Positions 52,874 to 62,090 are shown, numbered from the stretch's first letter. The stretch: 64,000 nucleotides of DNA from Terriglobia bacterium (GCA_020073305.1 JAIQFK010000008.1:1-64000); one strand, 5' to 3'. Notes: a model not told the origin generated them from the sequence alone. Numbers and translations: made by a program.

Positions 52874-55082
52874 CTGTTGAGGGTAACGCGGCCCTTGCGG
52901 TCCCGTAAAGGCGCCGGTAGATGGCGGCGTTACGCAGCACGGCCTGCACGTACTCCCGCGTCTCGGTGAAGGGGATGGTTTCGACAAACTCCGCCGGCTC
53001 CTGGAAAGAGTCCCAGGTTCGCCACTGGTCGACGTGCGTTTTTCCCGCGTTGTAGGACGCCAGCGTCTCCTCCCATTTTCCCCCGCATTCGTCCAGCATC
53101 GTGCGCAAGTAGCGCGAGCCCAGCCGGAGGTTGGTCGAAGGCTGGAGCAGCATCGAGGTGCGGAAGCGGCGTACGCCGCTGCGGCGCGCCAGTTGCCTTG
53201 CCGTGGAGGGGAGGAGTTGAGTGAGCCCGTAGGCGCTTTTCCGGGAAACGGCGGCGGGATTGAATTCCGACTCCTGGCGGATCAGCGCGGCCACGATGTA
53301 AGGATCCAGATTCTGAGACGCGGCGCTACCCACCAGGTCCTTCTGGTACGGCAACGGAAACAGAAATTCCCAGAAGGCGCGCGGCATTTCTTCGATCGGC
53401 GTAGAAAGGTAGTCGGGCGCAAGGCTCTTCATGTACCGCAGCCCGACATAGGGCGCAGGGGCCGTGCGCGCCAGTTCCAGGGCAAGCAGATGCGGCTGGC
53501 CGTCGTTCCGGGCGCCAAACCGCAGCTCACTCTCCGCCAGATCCGTTAAGCCGGCAGATGCCAGCAGCCGCGCACGCTCGATGCGGAGCCTGGTAGTGGA
53601 TGAGAGTTCCCGCTCCGCGGAAACTCGCCGCTCGGAGAACGGGATGCCATTCAGATACTGAACTACTTTCGGCGAAGGCTCACTGGCCACGAGCTTGGGA
53701 TCCGCGAGCCTTTCACGCGCCCGCGTCGCGTAATAGAAATTGGGATAGAGGCTGAGGATCCTGGAGTAATAGGTGCGTGCGGCGCTGAACTCGTTGTGCG
53801 CCTCGCTCAACCTTCCCAGAAAGTACATGGCGGCGCTCGCCCGCGGGTCGGTTGGATAGCGCTCCAGTTGTTCGTGCAAGCGCTCTCCGGCATCCGGACG
53901 CCTCTGCACGTAAGCGCTCCAGGTCACCTTCCAGTGACAGTAGGGAGCCATCGGATCATCCGGGAAATCTTCGTAGACGGCGCGATACAGGGGCGCGAAG
54001 AGGTCGGGACGGTTCTGCAACAAATAGTAATTGCCGGCAGACACCAGCGCTTTGAGCCGCCAGGGAGATGCGCGATACTCCCTGGACAGGCGCTTGAGGG
54101 TTTCGAGCCTTTCGTCGTTGTCGTTGGCGCGCCGCTGGCACTCGGCGAGATAGTAGAGGCGCTCGGCGTCGGCATCCGAGCGGGCGAGATCCAGGGATTC
54201 GAGATACCGGGAAGCCGCCGCCGTTTCCCCCCGGAGAAAATCGGACGCGCCCACCCGCACGCGAGCTCGATCTTGCTCGATGCCCGTGAGCTGCGGGGCC
54301 ATCGCAGCGAATTCCTGCCGCGCATGGACATATTCGTGCTCTGCCAGCAACTTGTCGCCGCGCCCCAGCATCAACGCGGGCGTCGGAGGAGGATAAGCAG
54401 AGCCCATAGCGTCTTTGAGCAGCACCAGGGCGGCGGAAGCGCGGTTCGCCGCATCGGTGTCGGGATAACCGAAATACACGCGTTGGTAGTAGAGGGCCGC
54501 GTTGAGCGGGTCGGAAGCCGCTTCGTAGGCGGCGGCGAGCGTGAGGTCCGCGTCGGGTTGCGGCAACTCTCCGTCGCGCTCGCGGAGAGCGCGCACGGCC
54601 TCGGTGGGATTCTTGAGATCGACCAGGGCCTTGGCCTTTAGCACAACGGCTCTCGACGCCAGCGGCGACGCGATCTGCGCGTCTTCGAAGACGGCCAGCT
54701 CCTTCGCGATGTCCGCTTCGTCTTTGGCCTGGAGTTGGGCTGAAGCCAGGTAGTAATCGGCGTAATCCTGGATCTTGGGCAAGCGGGCCGCGGCGGTCTT
54801 CATGTGCTGGATCGAGCGCGGGAAATCCTTCTGCTCCAGCGAGGCGACCCCCAGGGCCAAGTGCGCCAGCGCGCCGCTCTGATCCTTGGAATGCTGGGAC
54901 GCAAAGCGCTCGATCTTCGTGCGCCGTGCCACCGACGGCTTCTCCCGGTAGACCTTGACCAGGGACGCCAGATCTTCGGCGGCGGCCGCCGGGTGCGCAG
55001 CCGCACTGACCAGGATCAGCGCCGCAAGCAAGCTAGACCAGCGGGCCGGGATAGTGGGGGCCAAGCCGAGTGGCATCATCAT
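52815..55082 (-). CDS. slt: Soluble lytic murein transglycosylase with TPR-like N-terminal part
   Basis: The 755-residue exported protein has a signal peptide (SLLAALILVSAAAHPAAAAED), a long superhelical tetratricopeptide-type region (about 40-560) and a C-terminal SLT domain. The catalytic Glu is in ALIRQESEFNPAAVS, followed by AYGLTQLLPSTARQLAR, LGSRYLRTMLDE and LASYNAGKTHVDQW. It cleaves peptidoglycan between MurNAc and GlcNAc to form anhydromuropeptides. A basic tail (KSRANRGKRNRS) closes the protein. Its 5' end overlaps the preceding gene by 50 bp. Confidence 0.92.
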   Translation of the reverse strand: MMMPLGLAPTIPARWSSLLAALILVSAAAHPAAAAEDLASLVKVYREKPSVARRTKIERFASQHSKDQSGALAHLALGVASLEQKDFPRSIQHMKTAAARLPKIQDYADYYLASAQLQAKDEADIAKELAVFEDAQIASPLASRAVVLKAKALVDLKNPTEAVRALRERDGELPQPDADLTLAAAYEAASDPLNAALYYQRVYFGYPDTDAANRASAALVLLKDAMGSAYPPPTPALMLGRGDKLLAEHEYVHARQEFAAMAPQLTGIEQDRARVRVGASDFLRGETAAASRYLESLDLARSDADAERLYYLAECQRRANDNDERLETLKRLSREYRASPWRLKALVSAGNYYLLQNRPDLFAPLYRAVYEDFPDDPMAPYCHWKVTWSAYVQRRPDAGERLHEQLERYPTDPRASAAMYFLGRLSEAHNEFSAARTYYSRILSLYPNFYYATRARERLADPKLVASEPSPKVVQYLNGIPFSERRVSAERELSSTTRLRIERARLLASAGLTDLAESELRFGARNDGQPHLLALELARTAPAPYVGLRYMKSLAPDYLSTPIEEMPRAFWEFLFPLPYQKDLVGSAASQNLDPYIVAALIRQESEFNPAAVSRKSAYGLTQLLPSTARQLARRSGVRRFRTSMLLQPSTNLRLGSRYLRTMLDECGGKWEETLASYNAGKTHVDQWRTWDSFQEPAEFVETIPFTETREYVQAVLRNAAIYRRLYGTARAALPSTDGVPAAAKSRANRGKRNRS

Positions 55083-56133
55083 TCGCTAAACTGCGCACCA
55101 TTTCGAGATGCAAGTAATCGACCATGGTGGGAGACGCGGTCATGTGCTTCTCCCGGAACTCTGCGCGCGCCTCATCGATGGGTGATTTGAGGGCTCCATA
55201 GATGTCGCGCGACTCACGGGCAGACCGCACCACGCCGGCTCTCGAAAGGCGCATCTCGGCGACCTGTACGCGAGCGAACCGCTGCGCCGCCAGGTGCAGG
55301 TGCTGCTCGCTGCGGGAAAGGGCCCGCCATTCTTGATGCTGCGCGGCAGCGGCGGGTTTCAGTGCGGACGATTCCGCCTTGGCGGGACTTTGCGGCGCTG
55401 TTCCCGAAAGGGTCGCCATCTGACCTGAGGGCTTTTGTTGGGTTCGGGAAGCGGCAGCTGGTGCGGCGGGCCGCATCGACGCGAGTGTGAAAATCTGACA
55501 CTGTAGCCCCGCCACTTCCGAGAGCAATTCGAGCGGCGGCGCCTGCACTCTTCCGGCTGCGTAGAGAATGGCTACCACGGCATCGTTCACCACCAACGGC
55601 AACAGGTAGATGCGGTCGTCCGGTTTATGGCCGAAAAGACGAACCAGAGCGCCCGTAACCTCACCGGGTGCGCTGATGGCGATCACGGGGTCCCGCGTTT
55701 CGATGGCGGCGGCAAAGGCGGCGGCTTGGGAAATGGGGATTTCGAGTGGCGGCGAACTGTGGTCCGCGGCCATTTCGACAGGCTGCAGCCTGGCGGAGCG
55801 ACGCATCCGCTCAGCGAGAAGGTGCTTGTCGTGTACGGAGAACACGGCTGCCTGATCGCAGAACGGAACGGTGACATCGAGCAGAGTGGCGTAGAGATCC
55901 TGACGGCTCGCGGTCTTGCGCACGCGGCGCACGCACTGATTTAACTCTTCGGCCAGTGCGCGGCGGCTCTCACCAATGGAGGCGGGTGCGGTTCCGCGCG
56001 CGCCGGATCCAATGGTTGCGGTAACCCGCGAGGCCACCTCGGCTTCGACCTGCTGCTCGAGGTCTTCAATGAGGCGCGAGAAATTCTCTTCGCAAACTTT
56101 ACGCCAGTGAGCGGTCGGCGCGGCAGGCGTCAT
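55033..56133 (-). CDS. GAF-like domain protein of unknown function
   Basis: No family was firmly recognised. Residues 75-220 look like a GAF fold (LYATLLDVTVPFCDQAAVFSV, then DRIYLLPLVVNDAVVAILYAAG). The C-terminal 140 residues are Ala/Pro-rich and then helical (HLAAQRFARVQVAEMRL, MVDYLHLEMVRSLANDD). It is soluble. It overlaps the transglycosylase start by 50 bp, so co-expression with the cell-wall enzyme is likely. In Acidobacteriota comparable proteins often accompany signalling genes. Start at the second ATG (56133) or at 56151 is possible. Confidence 0.6.
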   Translation of the reverse strand: MTPAAPTAHWRKVCEENFSRLIEDLEQQVEAEVASRVTATIGSGARGTAPASIGESRRALAEELNQCVRRVRKTASRQDLYATLLDVTVPFCDQAAVFSVHDKHLLAERMRRSARLQPVEMAADHSSPPLEIPISQAAAFAAAIETRDPVIAISAPGEVTGALVRLFGHKPDDRIYLLPLVVNDAVVAILYAAGRVQAPPLELLSEVAGLQCQIFTLASMRPAAPAAASRTQQKPSGQMATLSGTAPQSPAKAESSALKPAAAAQHQEWRALSRSEQHLHLAAQRFARVQVAEMRLSRAGVVRSARESRDIYGALKSPIDEARAEFREKHMTASPTMVDYLHLEMVRSLANDDATRLGPHYPGPLV

Positions 56134-56205
56134 TTGACACTTTCTGTACATATTTTAACAGACTGGACGGCAATCGAAGCCGCGGAGGCCGCGTAAGATC
56201 TATTG

Positions 56206-56925
56206 ATGGACAAATTTCTCACCGGCAAAGTGGCAGTTGTAACGGGCGGGACACGCGGGATCGGCCGCGCCATCGCCGAGCGGTTGCTGCGCGAAGGCGC
56301 ATCCGTCGCCATTTGCGGCCGTTCCGGCGAAACCGTGGCACGTGCTGTCAAGGAAATGACAGCCACCACCGGAGGAACGGTGTTCGGCCAGGCCGCCGAT
56401 ATCACCCATCCGGAGGATGTCCACCGCCTGTTCCAAAGCGTGGACGAGCGTTTTGGCAATTTAGGGGTCTTAATCAACAACGCAGGGTTAGGAATATTCC
56501 GCCGAGTGGCCGATATGAGTATTGGAGAGTGGCACCAGATGATGGACCTCAATTTAAGCGGGGTCTTTTACTGTTGCCGGGAGGCTTTACCAAGATTTAA
56601 TAACTCTGGAGAGGGTTACATCATCAACATAAGTAGCCTGGCCGGGAAGAATGCGTTCTCGGGTGGCGCGGGATACAACGCGTCGAAGTTCGGGCTCAAC
56701 GGGTTTAGTGAGGCGCTGATGCTCGACCACAGATACGACAACGTCCGGGTGAGCTACATCATGCCGGGCAGCGTCGATACTGAGTTTGGTTCGGGCAGAG
56801 GAGCCCATGCGGACTGGAAGATTGCGCCGGAAGACGTAGCAGAAGTTGTGATCGGCCTGCTGCGGTTGCCGCAGCGCACATTGGTCAGCCGGGTGGAAAT
56901 GAGACCTTTGAAACCGCCCAAATAG
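56206..56925 (+). CDS. Short-chain dehydrogenase/reductase
   Basis: A 239-residue classical SDR. The cofactor motif is AVVTGGTRGIGRAIAERLL and the catalytic residues are Ser in IINISSLAGKNAF and Tyr-x-x-x-Lys in GYNASKFGLNG. The NNAG motif appears as LINNAGLGIF. Such enzymes use NAD(P)H to reduce carbonyls of sugars, steroids or acyl chains; the substrate is not evident. An in-frame TTG at 56203 gives no gain, so ATG 56206 is used. It is transcribed divergently from the GAF-like gene. Confidence 0.93.
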   Translation: MDKFLTGKVAVVTGGTRGIGRAIAERLLREGASVAICGRSGETVARAVKEMTATTGGTVFGQAADITHPEDVHRLFQSVDERFGNLGVLINNAGLGIFRRVADMSIGEWHQMMDLNLSGVFYCCREALPRFNNSGEGYIINISSLAGKNAFSGGAGYNASKFGLNGFSEALMLDHRYDNVRVSYIMPGSVDTEFGSGRGAHADWKIAPEDVAEVVIGLLRLPQRTLVSRVEMRPLKPPK

Positions 56926-57009
56926 GCGTTGTTTCGCGTTGGCATGGAACTTGCTTTGACTGGAGCGTAGGTCTTTGGGGCCAAGGATCACAGAAGTGGA
57001 GAGGGCAAC

Positions 57010-58191
57010 ATGGTACGGCTGAATCGAAAACTGGATCCAACACGAACGGGCCAAGAGGCTGAGAAGCTCCACGCGGACCTGCACAAACGGATTGTTGGTC
57101 AGGACGAGGCGATTGACCAGATCGTCAACATCTACCAGATGTATCTGGCGGGGATGAACGGTCCCGGCCGGCCGATCGGCAATTTCCTGTTTCTCGGCCC
57201 CACCGGATCCGGCAAAACCCGGCTGGTGGAATCCACCGCCGAAGGCCTGGTGGGCGATGCCCGCGCCATGATTAAGATTGATTGCGCGGAGTTTCAGCAC
57301 AGCCATGAAATCGCCAAGCTGATCGGTTCGCCTCCCGGATATTTGGGACACCGCGAAACGCATCCCTTGCTCAGCCAGGAAGTGCTGAACCAGTACCACT
57401 CGGAAAAGATCAAGCTGAGCTTCGTGCTGTTCGACGAGATTGAGAAGGCCAGTGACGCTCTGTGGAATCTGTTGCTGGGTATTTTGGACAAGGCCACTTT
57501 AACCCTGGGCGACAACCGCCGAGTGGACTTCTCTCGCGCCCTGATTTTCATGACCAGCAACCTGGGAGCTACCGAAATGGGTTCCATTTTGAGACCCAAT
57601 TTGGGATTTGGCGCTGCCGAAATCGCGCGGCGTCATGAGTCCGGGCAGCTCGATGAAAGCACCGCGGGCAAAATCTCCAAGGCGGGTGTTGAAGCCGCGC
57701 GGCGCAAGTTCACGCCGGAATTCATGAACCGCATCGACAAGGTGGTGGTGTTCAAGCCGCTGGGCCAGGCCGAACTGCGGCAGATCCTGGGGCTCGAGCT
57801 AAACATCCTGCAGCAACGCGTCTTCAATACGTCGGCGACCACGCCTTTTGTGTTCTCCGTCACCGAGCCTGCCAAGGAATTCCTGTTGCGCGAAGGGACA
57901 GATCTCAAGTACGGTGCGCGTCATCTGAAGCGAGCCATCGATCGGGCCCTGGTGCATCCCATGTCGAACCTGATCGCCACGCAGCAAATCCGCGGCGGCG
58001 ACTTGATCAAGGTCGACTTTGATCCCGATGCCAACGAGATGACGTTCTCCAAGGAAGCCGAGGACATGCCGGCCTACGCCATGGTGCAGATGGTCGAGTC
58101 CTCCGGCCTCCCCATGCCGCAGCTTTCGACCGGCGCTGTGGTGGAGGTCCCCAAGATCGCGGCGCGCGGCCGTCGGACGCTAGCCAGCTAG
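57010..58191 (+). CDS. Stand-alone AAA+ ATPase similar to the ClpB/ClpA second ring
   Basis: The 393-residue protein holds a single AAA+ module: RIVGQDEAIDQIVNIYQ, Walker A FLFLGPTGSGKTRLVE, Walker B VLFDEIEKASDAL, sensor-1 LIFMTSNLGATE, arginine-finger EFMNRIDKVVVF and the C-terminal small domain GARHLKRAIDRALVHPM. It has no N-terminal domain, no first AAA ring, no middle coiled coil, and no ClpP-binding tripeptide was noticed. It could be a single-ring unfoldase or chaperone. It lies 84 bp after the SDR gene. ClpX was considered, but there is no zinc domain. Confidence 0.85.
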   Translation: MVRLNRKLDPTRTGQEAEKLHADLHKRIVGQDEAIDQIVNIYQMYLAGMNGPGRPIGNFLFLGPTGSGKTRLVESTAEGLVGDARAMIKIDCAEFQHSHEIAKLIGSPPGYLGHRETHPLLSQEVLNQYHSEKIKLSFVLFDEIEKASDALWNLLLGILDKATLTLGDNRRVDFSRALIFMTSNLGATEMGSILRPNLGFGAAEIARRHESGQLDESTAGKISKAGVEAARRKFTPEFMNRIDKVVVFKPLGQAELRQILGLELNILQQRVFNTSATTPFVFSVTEPAKEFLLREGTDLKYGARHLKRAIDRALVHPMSNLIATQQIRGGDLIKVDFDPDANEMTFSKEAEDMPAYAMVQMVESSGLPMPQLSTGAVVEVPKIAARGRRTLAS

Positions 58192-58274
58192 CCGAACGGG
58201 ATTTAGGATTTGTGATGTGGCGGCGGCAAGGTCGCCAACCCAGATCCGCTGCTCTGCTATAATCCAGCCTTCGT

Positions 58275-58979
58275 TTGAAGGCTCCCGCAGAAAAACAAGA
58301 TTCCCGTCTGATGCGCGATATGTTCTCGACGATCGCGCCCAAATACGATCTAATCACACGCGTCTTTTCTTACGGGATGGACCAGCGCTGGAAACGTCTG
58401 GCGGTTCGCAGCGCCATGCTGCCCGCGAGGGCCAGAGTCCTGGATCTGGCGTGCGGAACCGGCGACTTTGCCAAGCTGGTCGCACAAGTATCTCCGGAAA
58501 CAAGTGTCACAGCGGCTGACCTTACGGAGACCATGCTGCGCCTGTCGAAACTGCGGCAGGTGGTCTGCGCCGACGCGGCCTTGCTGCCCTTTGCCGATGA
58601 CTGTTTCGACGCCGTATTCGTCGGCTACGGTCTTCGGAATTTTCCCCGCCTGACAGTCGCGATCGACGAAGTGCGCCGGGTGTTGAAACCCGGCGGCGTG
58701 CTGGTCAGCCTCGACTTTTTCCTGCCCTCGCGCCGTTGGCTCCGGCGCTTTTATCTTGCATACCTCTACGCTCAGGGCGCCTTCTGGGGGCTGATTCTTC
58801 ACCGGCGCGCACGCGTCTACACCTACATTCCAGACTCGTTGCAGAGCTTTCTCTCGGCAAAGGAGTTTTCGAACGTATTGGAGAAGATGCAGTTCGCCGG
58901 TGTCACGGCCCGGCCGTTCATTCTGGGAGGCATCGCGGTTCACCGGGCAAAGAAGCCTTCCTCGAACTCCGCGAGATAA
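58275..58979 (+). CDS. menG: Demethylmenaquinone/ubiquinone C-methyltransferase (MenG/UbiE family)
   Basis: The 234-residue SAM methyltransferase has the UbiE signatures MFSTIAPKYDLITRVFSYGMD, the AdoMet motif VLDLACGTGDFAKL, and VFVGYGLRNFPRLTVAIDEVRRVLKPGGVL. It catalyses the last methylation of menaquinone (or ubiquinone). A menaquinone-using Acidobacteriota suits MenG. The start is a TTG at 58275 or an in-frame ATG at 58311; neither has a clear Shine-Dalgarno. It ends 47 bp before the DgoD-type gene. Confidence 0.9.
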   Translation: MKAPAEKQDSRLMRDMFSTIAPKYDLITRVFSYGMDQRWKRLAVRSAMLPARARVLDLACGTGDFAKLVAQVSPETSVTAADLTETMLRLSKLRQVVCADAALLPFADDCFDAVFVGYGLRNFPRLTVAIDEVRRVLKPGGVLVSLDFFLPSRRWLRRFYLAYLYAQGAFWGLILHRRARVYTYIPDSLQSFLSAKEFSNVLEKMQFAGVTARPFILGGIAVHRAKKPSSNSAR

Positions 58980-59026
58980 AATGAGTGCGCCGCGGGATTT
59001 ATCCGTGCGGCTGGGGAACTGGACAC

Positions 59027-60247
59027 ATGAAACACATCAACCGCCGCTCGATCCTTGCCGGCGCTTTCGCCGGGCTCGCCGCGTTCGATCGCGCTGAAGC
59101 CGCCGCGCAATCGAACAACGCTCCCATATCTCCGAAAGACAACCTCAAGATCACGCGACTAGAGACTTTCCTGGTGAAGCCGCGCTGGCTGTTCCTGAAG
59201 GTCCACACCAATGCCGGTATCGTCGGCCTGGGCGAACCGATCACCGAAGGCCGCGCTCTCACGTGCGCCGAAGCGGTGAAGGAGATCGAGCCATACCTGG
59301 TCGGCAAAGACCCGCGCCGCGTGGTACACCACTGGCAAGCCATTTACCGCCACGCGTTCTATCGCGGCGGTCCGATTCTCACCAGCGCACTCAGCGGCAT
59401 CGATCAGGCGCTCTGGGATATCAAGGGCAAGGCGCTCGGCGTGCCCGTTTACGAACTGCTCGGGGGGCCGACGCGCGACCGCGTCCGGGTTTACGCGCAT
59501 GGCGACAGCGTGGAGGCGCTCCGAGCCGGCATGGCCAAGGGCTTCACCGCATTCAAAACCGGGCCCGCCAAGAAACGGCCTTCTCGCTACATCGAAACAC
59601 CCGCGGCTGTCGAATACGCAGCGGAGCAGTTTGCCGAACTGCGCCATGCGGCCGGCAAAGATATCGATATCGCCATCGATTTCCACGGCGCCATCAGCCC
59701 GGCGACGGCGAAGCTTCTGATCAAGGCGCTCGAGCCGCATCAGCCCATGTTTGTCGAAGAGCCGATCAACTGCCAGGAACACGACATTATGGCGGAGATC
59801 GCGCGCGGGACTTTCCTGCCCATCGCCACCGGCGAGCGTGTCTTCACCAAGTGGGGCTTTCGCGAAGTGTTGGAGAAGAGAGCGGCCACTGTGCTGCAAC
59901 CGGACTTGTGCCACGCCGGAGGCATCACCGAGGTGCGGCTCATCGCCGGAATGGCGGAGGCTTTCTATGCCACTATCGCTCCGCACAACCCGCTGGGGCC
60001 GATTTCACTCGCCGCGGGAGTGCAGATGGCGGCTTCCATTCCCAACTTTCTATGCCAGGAGCAAGTCTCCCTGGGCGAGGGCTATCTCAAGAAACCATTC
60101 ACCGTTCGCAACGGCTACCTCGACCTGCCCAGCGGCCCCGGGCTCGGGATCGAACTGGATGAAAATGCGATGGCTGACAAGATCGGCCACGACTGGCGCA
60201 ATCCGGAGAGCTACGATGCGGATGACGGAGCGGCTGTGGACTGGTAG
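59027..60247 (+). CDS. D-galactonate-dehydratase-like enolase-superfamily protein with Tat leader
   Basis: ATG at 59027 gives 406 residues starting with a twin-arginine leader (INRRSILAGAFAGLAAF); the frame is open to 58985. The enolase-superfamily barrel has metal ligands Asp in AIDFHGAISP, Glu in FVEEPINCQ and Glu in IATGERVFT, and catalytic His in IAPHNPLGP. The combined DFHG and PHNP motifs are those of galactonate dehydratase DgoD, which makes 2-keto-3-deoxygalactonate. A KDPG/KDPGal-type aldolase follows 970 bp later, which suits a galactonate-type pathway. Export of such an enzyme is unusual outside this group. Confidence 0.85.
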   Translation: MKHINRRSILAGAFAGLAAFDRAEAAAQSNNAPISPKDNLKITRLETFLVKPRWLFLKVHTNAGIVGLGEPITEGRALTCAEAVKEIEPYLVGKDPRRVVHHWQAIYRHAFYRGGPILTSALSGIDQALWDIKGKALGVPVYELLGGPTRDRVRVYAHGDSVEALRAGMAKGFTAFKTGPAKKRPSRYIETPAAVEYAAEQFAELRHAAGKDIDIAIDFHGAISPATAKLLIKALEPHQPMFVEEPINCQEHDIMAEIARGTFLPIATGERVFTKWGFREVLEKRAATVLQPDLCHAGGITEVRLIAGMAEAFYATIAPHNPLGPISLAAGVQMAASIPNFLCQEQVSLGEGYLKKPFTVRNGYLDLPSGPGLGIELDENAMADKIGHDWRNPESYDADDGAAVDW

Positions 60248-60255
60248 GCTGATGG

Positions 60256-60284
60256 GTAGTGTCTGAAAAGATTTCAGACACTAC
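60256..60284. repeat. Perfect 13-bp inverted repeat (hairpin) after the dehydratase gene
   Basis: GTAGTGTCTGAAA and TTTCAGACACTAC are separated by AGA, a perfect hairpin 8 bp after the stop of the dehydratase gene. No T-run follows. GGCTGATG occurs on both sides, 60247-60254 and 60286-60293. It could be a terminator, an autoregulatory operator of the toxin-antitoxin pair, or a mobile short repeat. Confidence 0.55.
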
Positions 60285-60328
60285 CGGCTGATGCAGTTTG
60301 ATGCATCGAGTGATGCTAAACTGTATAC

Positions 60329-60655
60329 GTGCTGAAGACCAAGGCGCGCCGCACCATTGAGCCTTCTTCGAAGGTCTCGCGCCGTACCTCACGACCGCGA
60401 ACTCGCCGGACGACCTTGTCTCTGCCGGAGGAGTTGTTGAAGAAGGTGGAGCGGTTTGCGGCAGCCCGCCACCAAACGTTAAGCTCTGCCGTAACCTACC
60501 TGGTCGAAGGGGCGCTCCGGAACGAGCCCGAATCATCGAGGGTCATCCCTGGCATTCTTGATGCGTGGCGCAAATCCTATCTCCCGCTGACGGAAGAGGA
60601 ACGGCTGCTGGTGGATGGAATCATTCTGGACGAGCCCACAACTGAAGCGGAGTGA
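60329..60655 (+). CDS. Antitoxin-like ribbon-helix-helix protein
   Basis: A 108-residue protein with a basic N-terminus and a ribbon-helix-helix segment near residues 30-65 (RRTTLSLPEELLKKVERFAA, then TLSSAVTYLVEGAL). The C-terminal part, acidic with LPLTEEERLLVDG, may cover the toxin active site. The start is GTG; no Shine-Dalgarno is visible. It overlaps the PIN-domain gene by 4 bp (GTGA), the usual order antitoxin then toxin. Confidence 0.8.
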   Translation: MLKTKARRTIEPSSKVSRRTSRPRTRRTTLSLPEELLKKVERFAAARHQTLSSAVTYLVEGALRNEPESSRVIPGILDAWRKSYLPLTEEERLLVDGIILDEPTTEAE

Positions 60656-61200
60656 TCGAACCCCAGGCTGGACCCTACTTGTTTGACACGAGTGCTCAAA
60701 GCTATCTCACGGCTTCGAGAACTCCGGCAGAATCCGAATGGCTGGCGAGTTATTCGATGCTTTTTCCAGTCCATGTTTCTGCCGTGACTGTGATAGAGCG
60801 GATGCGAGGTTACCTGGTTGCTGAGATACAGGCGGAGCCCTTGCGGCGGGATGTTCTCAAACGGTTCACTCAGGTCTACATGAGCAGTTTGGGTTTGACG
60901 AAGGTATTGCCGTTCGGGCAGGACGAGGCCTTGATCGCAGCACAACTGATGGCCCTACTGCCCAATGCCCCGAGTCCGGCACGGCGGGCGCACCGGCTGG
61001 TGGAATCCCGGCAACAGCGCCTGGCTCGCTGGCGCTTTGACGTCCTCATCGCGGCGACCGCGTTGGCTCACAACCTGCCGCTGATCCATAACAACCCGCA
61101 AGACTTCGAACCTTTGCGCGCGGTGATCGAGCGGATTCCCCAGCGCTTTCCCGGTGTCGGGCCGCTGAACGTCATCTCGGTCAAGAGGCTGGCCGCGTAA
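60652..61200 (+). CDS. PIN-domain toxin, VapC-like
   Basis: The 182-residue protein has the acidic residues of PIN nucleases: Asp in GPYLFDTSAQSYL, Glu in VSAVTVIERMRGYL, Asp in ARWRFDVLIAATALAH and the final NNPQDFEPL. VapC toxins cut tRNA or rRNA when freed from their antitoxin. The start is GTG overlapping the antitoxin stop. The pair sits between a DgoD-type dehydratase and a KDPG-type aldolase, 18 bp before the latter. Its targets cannot be predicted. Confidence 0.85.
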   Translation: MIEPQAGPYLFDTSAQSYLTASRTPAESEWLASYSMLFPVHVSAVTVIERMRGYLVAEIQAEPLRRDVLKRFTQVYMSSLGLTKVLPFGQDEALIAAQLMALLPNAPSPARRAHRLVESRQQRLARWRFDVLIAATALAHNLPLIHNNPQDFEPLRAVIERIPQRFPGVGPLNVISVKRLAA

Positions 61201-61218
61201 CTTGATAATCTGGAACTT

Positions 61219-61884
61219 ATGACTAAGGACCAGATTCTGTCGGGTATCCTCGAAATCGGCATCGTGCCGGTGGTTCGCACATCGAGCGCCGAGGGCGCCA
61301 TTCGGGCGATCGACGCCATCTACCGCGGCGGGATACGCGCGGCCGAGATCACCATGACGGTGCCCGGCGCCATCCACGCGCTCGAGAAAGTCGCCGATCA
61401 GTTCGGCGACAAAATTGTGCTCGGAGCCGGAACGGTGCTCGATCCGGAGACGGCGCGTGCCTGTATGCTGGCCGGCGCGGAGTTCTTCGTGACGCCCAGT
61501 CTGAAGACCTCGACCATCGAAATCGTGAAGCGTTATTCGAAAGTCATTTGCCCCGGCGCGCTGACGCCCACCGAAGTGGTGACGGCTTGGGACGCCGGCG
61601 CGGACATCGTCAAGATTTTCCCGTGCGGCAATGTGGGTGGTCCGAAGTACATCAAAGCGCTGCGAGGGCCATTCCCGCACATCGAGATGATTCCCACCGG
61701 CGGCGTGAATCTCGAAACCGCGGGCGAGTTTCTGAAGGCGGGCGCGTGCGCGGTAGCCGTGGGCAGCGAACTGGTGGATGCCAAGAGCGTGAAGGAAGGG
61801 CGGTTCGACGTCATTGAAGACCGCGCCCGGCAATACCTCGGGGTGATCGCGCGGGCCCGGTCGGAGATGAAGTCGGCTGCATAA
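61219..61884 (+). CDS. eda: KDPG/KDPGal aldolase
   Basis: A 221-residue class I aldolase. The conserved parts are GIVPVVRTSSAEGAIRAIDAI, AAEITMTVPGAIHAL (catalytic Glu), LGAGTVLDPETARACMLAGA, and the Schiff-base Lys in ADIVKIFPCGNVGG, followed by IPTGGVNLETAGEFLKAG. It splits 2-keto-3-deoxy-6-phosphogluconate or -galactonate into pyruvate and glyceraldehyde-3-phosphate. With the DgoD-type enzyme upstream it fits galactonate or Entner-Doudoroff use. The kinase step is not in this window. The symbol is tentative because DgoA has the same fold. Confidence 0.9.
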   Translation: MTKDQILSGILEIGIVPVVRTSSAEGAIRAIDAIYRGGIRAAEITMTVPGAIHALEKVADQFGDKIVLGAGTVLDPETARACMLAGAEFFVTPSLKTSTIEIVKRYSKVICPGALTPTEVVTAWDAGADIVKIFPCGNVGGPKYIKALRGPFPHIEMIPTGGVNLETAGEFLKAGACAVAVGSELVDAKSVKEGRFDVIEDRARQYLGVIARARSEMKSAA

Positions 61885-61907
61885 AAGCTGATAAACTGGA
61901 CACGCAT

Positions 61908-62078
61908 ATGGCCCTCAGCAAGGAACTGCTGGAAATATTAGTGTGCCCGCTTTGCAAGGCCACCCTTGAGCTGAAGCCGGACGGCAGCGGGCTGAAGTGC
62001 GTCCAATGCCATCGCGTATTTCCCATTCGCGACGACATTCCCGTAATGCTGATTGACGAAGCCCGCGTGGAGGAATAG
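61908..62078 (+). CDS. Trm112-like zinc-binding small protein
   Basis: A 56-residue protein. It carries a Trm112 pattern: LLEILVCPLCKATLELKPDG, then LKCVQCHRVFPIRDDIPVMLID, with two CxxC knuckles and the C-terminal IPVMLIDEA tail. Such proteins activate methyltransferases or stabilise partner enzymes. It lies between the aldolase gene and the glycosyltransferase gene (12 bp). Confidence 0.85.
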   Translation: MALSKELLEILVCPLCKATLELKPDGSGLKCVQCHRVFPIRDDIPVMLIDEARVEE

Positions 62079-62090
62079 CGGCGCCACGGC

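Noticed and set aside
57010-58191. ClpX identity for the stand-alone AAA+ ATPase
   Set aside because: The N-terminal zinc domain and the IGF-type ClpP loop were not seen; the sensor and arginine-finger context fits the ClpB/ClpA second ring better.
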